Positions 1-6,611 of a DNA stretch of 17,629 nucleotides are shown piece by piece. Made by a program: the position numbers and the translations under genes. The DNA is from JAUWNP01 sp034430655 (lineage in GTDB: Bacteria; Chloroflexota; Anaerolineae; B4-G1): assembly GCA_034430655.1 (NCBI GenBank), contig DAOUEC010000201.1, forward strand, positions 1-17,629, in the 5' to 3' direction. The notes under the pieces were generated by a model. The model searched no databases. It had not been told where the DNA came from and saw only the letters and a program-made list of their open reading frames with translations. How positions within the stretch are numbered: position 1 is the stretch's first letter; every line of letters begins with the position of its first letter.

Positions 1-79
1 TACCACAGCGAATTTGTTAAAATCATCCTGAGTTTTCTTGTCAATTTTTCACAAATAGGCAAAGAATCTTCACTGCCTA

Positions 80-478
80 CTAATTTCCTTGGCGAAAATC
101 GGGCCTGGTAAATGAGAGCGATTGCACCCAAATCAGTTCATTCTCAAATAGCAACTCTTCGACCTCAGCAAGGAACTGCAAGAGGGGCCATGGCGAAACC
201 CCCTCGGGTGTTGGCCGATGTGTCTCCGACGCGCTAAATGGGTGCAGGTGCCACATATCACCTTCTCTATCGCGGCCGTAGAGCCGTTCTCGGCCCTGAA
301 TCAAGGCCAGACTGAACCGTCCCGTTGCCTCGCTCAGAAACACCTGGATGAACAGCGCCTCGTTGATGATGAGACGCAACCGGATAGTCTCGTCGGTTCG
401 TTCAATCTCGCTGCGCTGGATAAACCAGAAACGCCGCTTGCTCTCATCGAGTTCGATGAGCAGGTCGTCAATGGTCAT
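80..478 (-). CDS. TumE-like (DUF6516) toxin-family protein
   Basis: The 132-residue protein resembles the TumE/DUF6516 family: an N-terminal strand-rich half (residues about 1-75), then the stretch GDMWHLHPF near residues 73-81 and a PEGVSPWPLLQFL segment leading into a C-terminal helix. In that family proteins of this size are toxins of type II toxin-antitoxin pairs; the cellular target is not evident from sequence. Its ATG lies inside the end of the preceding gene, an 11-base overlap, and no strong Shine-Dalgarno is visible, so translation is probably coupled. It is the last gene of a three-gene set (71 aa, 109 aa, 132 aa). GC content is lower than in the cofactor genes upstream. The family assignment rests on recalled sequence pattern, not a search; a plain conserved hypothetical is the alternative. 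Confidence 0.62.
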   Translation of the reverse strand: MTIDDLLIELDESKRRFWFIQRSEIERTDETIRLRLIINEALFIQVFLSEATGRFSLALIQGRERLYGRDREGDMWHLHPFSASETHRPTPEGVSPWPLLQFLAEVEELLFENELIWVQSLSFTRPDFRQGN

Positions 479-797
479 AGGAGACAGAACCCAGAAGTTC
501 GGCCAGTCGGCGGCGCATCGTCTTGATGCCGTTCACAGCCAGGTCCCACTCGATAGCATCCGATTCGACATCCCACCCAAAGTTGTGCTCCTGGACGACG
601 TGGCGCTGCTCAAATTCCTCGAAACTCATTCCATACTTGTCTCGCAGCCGCCGGTCGGTCAGATTATAACGGGCCAGCCGCCTCCTGTACTCTGTCGCCA
701 ACAACATTCGCAATTTGCCATCCACGTCAGGTTCGCTTGACGGCAAACTCTTGAGATGCTCGGCCGTTCGTTCAGAAACAACCAACCTCATGCTCAT
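468..797 (-). CDS. Middle protein of toxin-antitoxin-like module, putative antitoxin partner
   Basis: The 109-residue protein begins MSMRLVVSERTAEHL and ends SVSYDH. It is charged and mostly helical, with an Arg-rich centre (YRRRLARYNLTDRRLRDKYG, about residues 37-56), and no transmembrane segment. Proteins with this LTDRRLRxKYGMSFEEFE pattern are often next to TumE/DUF6516 genes, so a partner or antitoxin role is inferred. The open frame extends up to 974, but AGGAGG sits 8 bases before the ATG at 797 and only 2 bases before the ATG at 803, so 797 is the preferred start. It begins about 20 bases after the 71-aa gene ends and overlaps the toxin-like gene by 11 bases, consistent with a coupled operon. 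Its biochemical role is not shown by the sequence. Confidence 0.65.
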   Translation of the reverse strand: MSMRLVVSERTAEHLKSLPSSEPDVDGKLRMLLATEYRRRLARYNLTDRRLRDKYGMSFEEFEQRHVVQEHNFGWDVESDAIEWDLAVNGIKTMRRRLAELLGSVSYDH

Positions 798-816
798 CGT
801 CATGCCCTCCTGTACA

Positions 817-1032
817 TTACCGGGATGCGCGAATCTCTGCCAGTTCAGCATCCAGGTCCAGGTCGGGTGGGAACTTCCCCTTCCAGACCCCTCGCAGGCT
901 CTGCGGCTTTCCCGTTGATGCAATCCCCTGAGCCAGCCGCCGTGCCAGTCGCTCGACCAATGCAGCCTGCTCATGAAGCGTCAATCGCTCAATCAGGCGG
1001 TTCACTTCTTGCCAGGCCAGTGTCTCAGACAT
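817..1032 (-). CDS. Small acidic antitoxin-like protein
   Basis: The 71-residue protein MSETLAWQEVNRLIERL... has an N-terminal helical part (LTLHEQAALVERLARRLA) and a C-terminal LRGVWKGKFPPDLDLDAELAEIR tail. This tail type is common in small bacterial antitoxin-like proteins whose C-terminus wraps a toxin; the assignment is by resemblance. AAGGAG lies 5 bases before the ATG. It is the first gene of the three-gene module and is directly preceded by a good extended -10 promoter, the usual place for an autoregulating antitoxin. No clear helix-turn-helix or ribbon-helix-helix is recognisable, so whether it binds DNA is open. Confidence 0.6.
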   Translation of the reverse strand: MSETLAWQEVNRLIERLTLHEQAALVERLARRLAQGIASTGKPQSLRGVWKGKFPPDLDLDAELAEIRASR

Positions 1033-1054
1033 TTCACTCCTTTCGGCACGATCT

Positions 1055-1087
1055 CAATGTACATTATACCACATCTACCAACGTACA
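1055..1087 (-). promoter_or_regulatory. Promoter with paired operator-like repeats for the toxin-antitoxin-like operon
   Basis: On the minus strand there is a perfect -10 box TATAAT (plus-strand 1063-1068) preceded by TGG, giving an extended -10. No good -35 is visible. It lies about 30 bases before the 71-aa start codon. On the plus strand CAATGTACA (1055-1063) and CAACGTACA (1079-1087) form two near-identical direct repeats 24 bases apart that flank the -10 box; each centres on the palindrome GTAC. This spacing suits an autorepressor, which is inference. The promoter abuts the iorA stop codon. Confidence 0.5.
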
Positions 1088-2902
1088 CTATTCCGCCTCG
1101 GCCTGGTGCATCGCCTTACGCGGGCAGACCTGCAGACAGACGGTGCAGCCGGTGCACAGGAGCGGGTCAATCAGCGCCTTGGGCCGCTTCGTCTTTGCGT
1201 CCACCTCCTCTGCCTTGAGAATGGCCGGGCAGCCGACGCGGAAGCAGAAGCCGCAGCCGTTGCAGGCCTCGAGGTCAACCGTGACGACTGGAAGACGCTG
1301 GAACTGGGGGGTGAAGACGCAGGCCCCGTTGACGATGATGACGGTGGGGCGGTCCTCGATGGCGGTCGCCTCCCGGATGGCCTGCTCCACCGCCTTGACG
1401 TCCAGTGCATCCACCACCCACAGGTCCTCGATGCCCATCGCCCGCACCACCGTTTCGATGTCAATCGCCTGGGTAGTCTCCCCCTGCAGTGTGACGCCGG
1501 TAGCGGGGTTATCCTGTCCCCCGGTCATCGCCGTCGTGCCGTTGTCCAGGATCATCGTGCAGGCTGTGCCCCGGTTGTAGATGATGTTGGCCAGTTCGGG
1601 CAGGCCAGTGTGAAAGAAGGTGGAGTCGCCGATGGTGGCGACGATCTTGTCGAGACAGCCTGCTTGTTTGGCCCCGTGAGCCAGCCCGATGCTCGCTCCC
1701 ATCGAGATCAGTATGTCCATCGCCTCGAAGGGAGGAAGGACGCCGATGGCATAGCAGCCGATGTCGCCCGCCACCAGCAGTTTGAGTTTGCGCAGGTTGA
1801 AGTAGACGGAGCGGTGGGGGCAGCCGGGGCAGAGGGCAGGAGGACGGGGAGGGATTGTGATGGTAGGGGCTAGGGGCTGGGGGCTAGGGGCTAGGGGCTG
1901 GGGGCTAGGGGCTGGGGACTGGATGGGCAGCCCCGCCTTCAATGCGCCTTCGCGGACGCGGGCCAGGGTGAGTTCGCCAGTTGCGGGGAAGAACTCCTTG
2001 CCGATGACTTCCAGCCTCAGCGCGCGGACCTGCTCCTCGATGAAGGGGTCCAATTCCTCGACGACGACCAGCGTCTCGACCTGGGCGGCGAAGTCGCGGA
2101 TCATCCCCGCTGGCAGCGGATAGGTCATCCCCAGTTTGAGGAACGAGAAGCCGGCGAAGACCTCGCGGGCGTACTGGTAGGCCACGCCGTCGCTGATGAC
2201 GCCAATGCGTCTACCTCCCCACTCGACCCGGTTGAGAGGGCAGGTCTCGGCATACTCGCGCAGGTGGCACATTCGCTCCTCGACCTGAGGATGGAGTAGG
2301 CGAGCGTGAGCCGGGATAGGCACGTACTTGCGCGGCTTGCGCTCGAAGGGGGGCAAGGGGCCGGGTTCGCGTGGCCCGGTGGGCATCCTCACCTCGACCG
2401 CACTTTTGGAATGGGAGAGGCGGGTGGTGGAGCGCAGCATCACCGGTGTGTCGAACTGCTCGCTCAGTTCGAAGGCGAAGCGGGTGAAATCCTTTGCCTC
2501 CTGGCTGTCGGCCGGCTCCAGGCAGGGGAACTTGCCGAAGCGGGCGTAGTGGCGGTTATCCTGTTCGTTCTGGGAACTGAAAGCGCCGGGGTCATCGGCG
2601 CTGACCAGCACCAGCCCCCCTCCCACGCCGGTGTAGGAGAGGGTCATCAGACTGTCGGAGGCGACGTTGACGCCGACGTGTTTCATGGCGGCCAGCGCAC
2701 GCGCCCCGGCGAAGGAGGCCCCGATGGCAGCATCCAGCGCGACCTTCTCGTTGGAGGCCCACTCGGCCCGCACGCCAGCGTATTGGGCCAGTGCGGGCAG
2801 AATCTCCGTGCTGGGAGTGCCTGGATAGGCGGCGGCATATCTGACGCCAGCCTCCCACGCGCCCAGCGCAATCGCTTCGTTGCCCGAAAGCAGACGTTTC
2901 AT
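1088..2902 (-). CDS. iorA: Indolepyruvate ferredoxin oxidoreductase, alpha subunit
   Basis: IorA (604 aa from the chosen start) oxidatively decarboxylates aryl pyruvates to aryl-acetyl-CoA with ferredoxin as acceptor, normally together with IorB, in anaerobic amino-acid catabolism. The N-terminal pyruvate:ferredoxin-oxidoreductase-like part shows YPGTPSTE (about 26-33). The C-terminal TPP-binding part has CPGCPHR, GDIGCYAIG and the GDS...DNG signature. Two ferredoxin clusters close the protein, CX2CX2CX4C at about 547-558 and CX2CX2CX3C at about 583-593. The frame is open to 2965, but GAGGAG 7 bases before the ATG at 2902 and the conserved MKRLLSGNEAIA start fix the N-terminus. Residues about 330-346 are an odd Pro-rich linker made by a 7-bp tandem repeat. 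iorB, usually downstream, is absent: a toxin-antitoxin-like module follows. Confidence 0.93.
   Translation of the reverse strand: MKRLLSGNEAIALGAWEAGVRYAAAYPGTPSTEILPALAQYAGVRAEWASNEKVALDAAIGASFAGARALAAMKHVGVNVASDSLMTLSYTGVGGGLVLVSADDPGAFSSQNEQDNRHYARFGKFPCLEPADSQEAKDFTRFAFELSEQFDTPVMLRSTTRLSHSKSAVEVRMPTGPREPGPLPPFERKPRKYVPIPAHARLLHPQVEERMCHLREYAETCPLNRVEWGGRRIGVISDGVAYQYAREVFAGFSFLKLGMTYPLPAGMIRDFAAQVETLVVVEELDPFIEEQVRALRLEVIGKEFFPATGELTLARVREGALKAGLPIQSPAPSPQPLAPSPQPLAPTITIPPRPPALCPGCPHRSVYFNLRKLKLLVAGDIGCYAIGVLPPFEAMDILISMGASIGLAHGAKQAGCLDKIVATIGDSTFFHTGLPELANIIYNRGTACTMILDNGTTAMTGGQDNPATGVTLQGETTQAIDIETVVRAMGIEDLWVVDALDVKAVEQAIREATAIEDRPTVIIVNGACVFTPQFQRLPVVTVDLEACNGCGFCFRVGCPAILKAEEVDAKTKRPKALIDPLLCTGCTVCLQVCPRKAMHQAEAE
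1866..1914. repeat. Seven 7-bp GGGGCTR repeats inside iorA
   Basis: Seven uninterrupted units of GGGGCTA or GGGGCTG on the plus strand, followed by a further GGGA. On the coding strand this gives the peptide pattern PSPQPLA repeated in a linker just before the CPGCPHR motif. Regular four-G tracts with three-base loops make this a strong G-quadruplex candidate on the template strand. Confidence 0.9.
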
Positions 2903-2936
2903 TGGTTCACTCCTCAAAACATTGATCGGTACTCCC

Positions 2937-2993
2937 AGTGTACCGCAGGAACGGCGGGGGGACAAGTGACAGCCCCCCCCCTGTCAATGACAG
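2937..2993 (-). promoter_or_regulatory. Possible iorA promoter and palindromic operator
   Basis: In the 167-base gap between the acyltransferase stop and the iorA start, the minus strand carries TTGTCC (plus 2960-2965) and TACACT (plus 2937-2942) separated by 17 bases, each matching four of six consensus positions. Just upstream is the 13-base palindrome CTGTCAATGACAG (2981-2993), next to a run of nine C and another TGAC/GTCA half-site. The arrangement resembles an operator upstream of a sigma70-type promoter, but both boxes are weak. Confidence 0.35.
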
Positions 2994-3069
2994 AGGTCAC
3001 GAAAGAAAGCGGCCCAGGGCATCGGATAGCGCTGATGCTAGCACTTTTTTCATCAAATTCTCCCGTGTT

Positions 3070-4119
3070 CTATGGATGCTGCTCCGGCCACACCGGGACG
3101 AACATGGCCCACTGCTCCGGCCAGGCGCGGATAAACTCCTCCAGCCAGGCAGTCACGCGCCGCAGGTTGACCCGCAGGTCTTCGTCCCGGTCGCCGGTGC
3201 GGATCATTTCCAGCGGCGGGGAGAGACGCACCACATTGCCCCTCTGCGGGTCCCGGTAGGAGCCAGCGACGAGGATGACCGCGCCGGTCTTTAGCGCCAG
3301 CCGGACGTGACCGGTCGGCAGCGGGGCCGGTCGGCCGAAGAATTCGACCCCCCTCCGGCCCCCCCCTGGGAGGGGGGAGGGCTTGACCTCCCTCTGGCTC
3401 CCCCCTGGGAGGGGGGAGGGCTTGACCTCCCTCCGGCCCCCCCCTGGGAGGGGGGAGGGCTCGGCCCCCTGCTCCGCGTCACTTACGGGCCGGTCCACGC
3501 CGGTCAGCACGACCCCTCCGGCGCGCAGGCGGTTGATGGCCTCCCGCAATGCCGGGACACTGATGGACGTCAGGCGCACGCCGGCGTGCGCACGCATCTG
3601 ATCCATCAGGTCAAAGCCACCGGCCGGCGGAGCCGCCAACCCCAATACCTGGACCTCCAGACCCTGGTCAGCCAGCGCCAGGATGCCAAGGTCGAAGTTG
3701 CCGGTGTGGGCCCCGCCGATGATCACCCCCTTGCCGCACCCCAGCGCCTGGTCGAGGTGGGCCTGGGTATCGGGGGGAAAGTGGATGGCTGCGCGTATCG
3801 CCTTTTGCCCCCGGGCCACCAGGTGCCAGAGGTCGTAGTTGTTACGCGCGGTGTTGCGGAAGACCTGGCGCACCAGCCGGTGCAGCGTCTCCTCATCCAC
3901 CTGTGGCCCCACCACCTGGCGCAGATTGGCGTGCACGATCCAGTAGACGTCCGGCTTGAGCCAATTGATCGGCTCGACGATGAGGCCGCCGATGGCATAT
4001 CCGACGGGCGGAGGCACGTGTTTGCTGAGGAACATCCCCACGCCGGTGACCAGGCGGCTGCCGAGGAACCGCTGGAGCGGGGTTAATTGGGATTTCGCGG
4101 TATGCCGGTCTTCGGACAT
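3070..4119 (-). CDS. Lysophospholipid acyltransferase (LPLAT/LpxL-like) family protein with repeat insertion
   Basis: This 349-residue protein belongs to the LpxL/HtrB-like acyltransferase superfamily, which transfers acyl chains to lipid acceptors at the inner membrane. The catalytic HX4D motif is H138-TGNF-D143 in GGAHTGNFDLG; the later block FFGRPAPLPTG (about 260-270) followed by RLALKTGAVI is the usual acceptor-site region, and an RNNYD segment precedes the motif. Residues about 220-257 between DRPVSDAEQ and FFGRPAP are a repetitive PSPLPGG insertion encoded by a 39-bp tandem repeat, absent from typical members and placed between two active-site blocks. Its ATG shares one base with the stop of the upstream epimerase gene (TGATG), so translation is probably coupled. 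The acceptor lipid is unknown; other LPLAT subfamilies, such as mannoside acyltransferases, are possible. Confidence 0.82.
   Translation of the reverse strand: MSEDRHTAKSQLTPLQRFLGSRLVTGVGMFLSKHVPPPVGYAIGGLIVEPINWLKPDVYWIVHANLRQVVGPQVDEETLHRLVRQVFRNTARNNYDLWHLVARGQKAIRAAIHFPPDTQAHLDQALGCGKGVIIGGAHTGNFDLGILALADQGLEVQVLGLAAPPAGGFDLMDQMRAHAGVRLTSISVPALREAINRLRAGGVVLTGVDRPVSDAEQGAEPSPLPGGGRREVKPSPLPGGSQREVKPSPLPGGGRRGVEFFGRPAPLPTGHVRLALKTGAVILVAGSYRDPQRGNVVRLSPPLEMIRTGDRDEDLRVNLRRVTAWLEEFIRAWPEQWAMFVPVWPEQHP
3351..3461. repeat. 39-bp repeat, nearly three copies, inside the acyltransferase gene
   Basis: Copies at 3351-3389, 3390-3428 and a partial copy at 3429-3461. Each contains a C-run, TGGGA and a G-run, so each can fold on itself (CCCCCC/GGGGGG). 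The unit is 13 codons and keeps frame, encoding variants of PSPLPGGGRREVK. Confidence 0.92.
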
Positions 4120-5147
4120 CAGTATGCTCCTTGCGCCGGCTGCCCGGCCGGACCGCCCTTCAAATAGCCGCGCTCGCGGAACCAGGCCAGTGCATCGCGA
4201 CAGGTCTGCTCGAAGGGGATGGGCTCGGGCAGGCCGAGTTCCTCCCGCGCGCGGGTGGTGTCGAGCGGCTGCCAGTGGCGGATGGCGCGCAGGTGGTGGG
4301 TGCCAGGGACGCCCAACAGGCTGCCCACCTCCGCGGCGGCCCGTATCAACCCCAGCGGCAATTTAAAGCGCGGCGGCTTGCGTCCGGCAGCCTCAGCCAT
4401 AATCGCCTGCATCTCGCGGAAGGTGAGGTTGTGGCCGCCCAGGATGTAGCGCCGGCCTGGGCGCCCCCGCTCGGCGGCGGCGACGTGCCCCGCCGCCACG
4501 TCCCGCCCATCCACGACGTTGATCGCGCCCTCAATGTAGCCCGGGATCCGTCCCCGGGCCGCCATCAGCAGCAGCGCTCCTGTAGTCGGCTTGACGTCGC
4601 CGGGGCCGAAGACGGTGGTGGGCAGGACAACGACGACCGGCAGCCCGTGGGCCGTGGCCCGCATTGCCTCCATCTCCATCGCCCACTTGACCTCAAAGTA
4701 GGGGATGGGTACGGAGCCTGGGGTGTACAGGTCGCGCTCGCCGGCCGGCCGGCCCGGCTCCGAGGGCGGGCCGACGGTGGTGAGCGCGCTGGTGTAGACG
4801 AGCCGTTTGACCCTGGCAGTGGCTGCGGCTGCCAGCACGTTGCGCATACCGGTCACGCCGTGGCGCACCGTCTCCCAGACGTCGCGGGCGCGGTGGGGGT
4901 AGTAGCCCGCCGCGTGGAAGACGAGGGGGCAGCCACGCATCGCCGCCACCAGCGAGGCCGGGTCGGCCAGGTCGCCGGACACCCATTCGATGTCCAAATC
5001 GCCGATAGCGCCGGTGGCGTTCGGGCGGCGGCGCAGGCCGCGCACCTGCCAGCCCCGGGCGAGCGCGGCGCGGGCGATCTGTCCACCGATGAAGCCGGTG
5101 GCGCCGAGGATACAACAACGGAGTGGGACATTAACGGACTGGGGCAT
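4119..5147 (-). CDS. HpnA-like NAD-dependent epimerase/dehydratase
   Basis: This 342-residue extended short-chain dehydrogenase/reductase has the nucleotide-binding GATGFIGG (about 15-22), YTSALTTVG with the catalytic Ser/Thr region (about 118-125) and Y150-FEV-K154 as the YXXXK pair. The pattern LPTTVFGPGDVKPT, then GRIPGYIEGAINVVDGRDVAAGH and RYILGGHNLT, is close to the hopanoid-associated sugar epimerase HpnA and to dihydroflavonol-reductase-like proteins. No other hopanoid gene is present, so the substrate is open. The frame runs to 5216, but AGGAGG 7 bases before the ATG at 5147 fits the conserved start better and leaves 56 bases after the upstream gene. The adjacent acyltransferase suggests a lipid or envelope role. 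Confidence 0.8.
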   Translation of the reverse strand: MPQSVNVPLRCCILGATGFIGGQIARAALARGWQVRGLRRRPNATGAIGDLDIEWVSGDLADPASLVAAMRGCPLVFHAAGYYPHRARDVWETVRHGVTGMRNVLAAAATARVKRLVYTSALTTVGPPSEPGRPAGERDLYTPGSVPIPYFEVKWAMEMEAMRATAHGLPVVVVLPTTVFGPGDVKPTTGALLLMAARGRIPGYIEGAINVVDGRDVAAGHVAAAERGRPGRRYILGGHNLTFREMQAIMAEAAGRKPPRFKLPLGLIRAAAEVGSLLGVPGTHHLRAIRHWQPLDTTRAREELGLPEPIPFEQTCRDALAWFRERGYLKGGPAGQPAQGAY

Positions 5148-5203
5148 CAGCGGGCCTCCTGTTTGTTTCTTTCCGTAGAATCTCTCTTCCTGCCTCCCGA
5201 TGT

Positions 5204-6610
5204 CTACGGATGCCACGTGACCGGCGGGACGGTCGCTGGCAGCGCGTAGGGGCCGGCGGCGAACTCGTCCCAGTAGTCGTTGAGGGCTACCAGCCGCGCG
5301 GAGAAGACGGCGTGGCCGGGTGCGCCCAGGTCGCGGGCGATGGCGATGCGCCGGGCGATTTCGTCGAAGTCGGCGTACTGGGCGCTGATGCCGGGAAAGA
5401 CGTGGCGACCACCGTCGTGGGCCAGGAAGTCCGACACCAGCAGCGAAAACTGAGTTGGCGTGAAGACGTCCGGGGTGGCAAAAGCGTCCACCGGATAGAT
5501 CATCGGCGCGATCGCGTCAATGGCGCCGCTGAGCGCCCAACCCTGGGAATCCTGGTAGTAATCGCCGTATCCCTCGCTGTAGCCCCACCCCCAGTGGTCC
5601 TGGTAGACCGGCCACACCGCTGCCGAAAGGCGCAGCCCCGGCCGGAGCGGGAGCGCCTCCGAGTACACCCGGTTGACCAGCAGCGTGACCTGCTGTCGCT
5701 GCCACTCGGCGCGGGAGAGTGTGGGGTCTGCGGCGAGGGCGGCCTCGTACCCGGCGTTGCTGAAGGGATCGTAGGAGTACTGCCGGTTGGCGTAGCGCAC
5801 CATGTCGAGGTGCACGCCGTCCACGTCGTAGCGGGTCACCAGGTCGGCCGTGACGGAGATGACGCGATCCACCATGTCGGTGAGGGCGGGCGTGGCCCAG
5901 AGATACATTGTGTCGGTCAGCGTCATCGTCACGCCAAAACTGTCCACGTGACGCCAATCGTCCGCGTAACGATGCGAGAGCGTCCAGAACAGGTGCTCGG
6001 GGACGGTGTCCGTGAGTGGCGCGGTCGTGCCTGCCCACACCGGATAGACGTTCACGTAGGCGTGCAACTCCAGGTCGTGAGCGTGGGCCGCCTCGACTGC
6101 GGTCTGGAGCGGGTCCCAGCCGGGGTCCTGGCCCAGCGTGCCGCCGCTCAGCCGGGCGGCCCAGGGTTCCAGGCCAGGGGTGTAGAAGGCGTCGGCAGTA
6201 CCGCGCACCTGGAAGAGCAGTATGTTGAACCCGGCCGCGGCAGCGTTTTCGACCAGCGTCTGCACGTCGGTGATGGTGCGGTAATCCCAACGGGTCACCC
6301 ACAGCGCGCGGGCCTCGACCATGCGGTTGCTCTGCACCAGCGGCAGGTAGACGTGGTTGTCGAGTGTGGGGGTGATGATTGTCTGCGGTTGGGAGGAGGA
6401 TGAGGGGAAACAGGCCGGGGCGACGGGCGGGAGGACGGCGGTCGCATCGGCGTAGCCGTGCTGGACGTACCAGGCCTGGTTAAGGCCGACCTCTGCGGCG
6501 AAGGCCAGCGGGTCGGGCGAAGATGAGTGAGTGGCGAGGGACCGGCTCAGCAGCACCAGCGCGACCAACGCCAGGAGTGGAGGCAGGCTGAACCGATGCA
6601 GAGTCGTCAC
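5204..6610 (-). CDS. Secreted GHL10 family (DUF187/YngK-like) glycoside-hydrolase-like protein
   Basis: The 468-residue protein starts with a signal-peptide-like stretch (LPPLLALVALVLLSRSLA) and a Ser/Pro-rich linker containing HVYLPLVQSN, a short segment commonly seen in secreted Chloroflexota proteins. The catalytic-like TIM-barrel domain (about 98-440) shows the GHL10 pattern: RALWVTRWDY, GFNILLFQVRG, DPLQTAVEAAHAHDLELHAY and YDVDGVHLDMVRY. Related proteins act on cell-wall or extracellular glycans, but for most the substrate is unknown. The start is GTG, with AAGGAGG a few bases upstream inside the end of sbcD; only one base separates it from the sbcD stop, so it is in the same transcript. 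Confidence 0.85.
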   Translation of the reverse strand: MTTLHRFSLPPLLALVALVLLSRSLATHSSSPDPLAFAAEVGLNQAWYVQHGYADATAVLPPVAPACFPSSSSQPQTIITPTLDNHVYLPLVQSNRMVEARALWVTRWDYRTITDVQTLVENAAAAGFNILLFQVRGTADAFYTPGLEPWAARLSGGTLGQDPGWDPLQTAVEAAHAHDLELHAYVNVYPVWAGTTAPLTDTVPEHLFWTLSHRYADDWRHVDSFGVTMTLTDTMYLWATPALTDMVDRVISVTADLVTRYDVDGVHLDMVRYANRQYSYDPFSNAGYEAALAADPTLSRAEWQRQQVTLLVNRVYSEALPLRPGLRLSAAVWPVYQDHWGWGYSEGYGDYYQDSQGWALSGAIDAIAPMIYPVDAFATPDVFTPTQFSLLVSDFLAHDGGRHVFPGISAQYADFDEIARRIAIARDLGAPGHAVFSARLVALNDYWDEFAAGPYALPATVPPVTWHP

Positions 6611-6611
6611 G

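Noticed and set aside
1..79. Terminator or gene after the toxin-like gene
   Set aside because: The AT-rich stretch has no stable hairpin with a T-run and no supported open frame.
3010..3045. Terminator after the acyltransferase gene
   Set aside because: The T-run is on the plus strand, the wrong direction, and the nearby stem is short and imperfect.
3351..3461. CRISPR-like array
   Set aside because: The 39-bp units abut without spacers and are read in frame inside a gene; the shorter arrays elsewhere are also direct tandems without spacers.
4131..6403. Long plus-strand open frames (372 and 397 codons) opposite the epimerase and GHL10 genes
   Set aside because: They are antisense shadows in GC-rich DNA; the minus frames have clear family motifs and ribosome binding sites.
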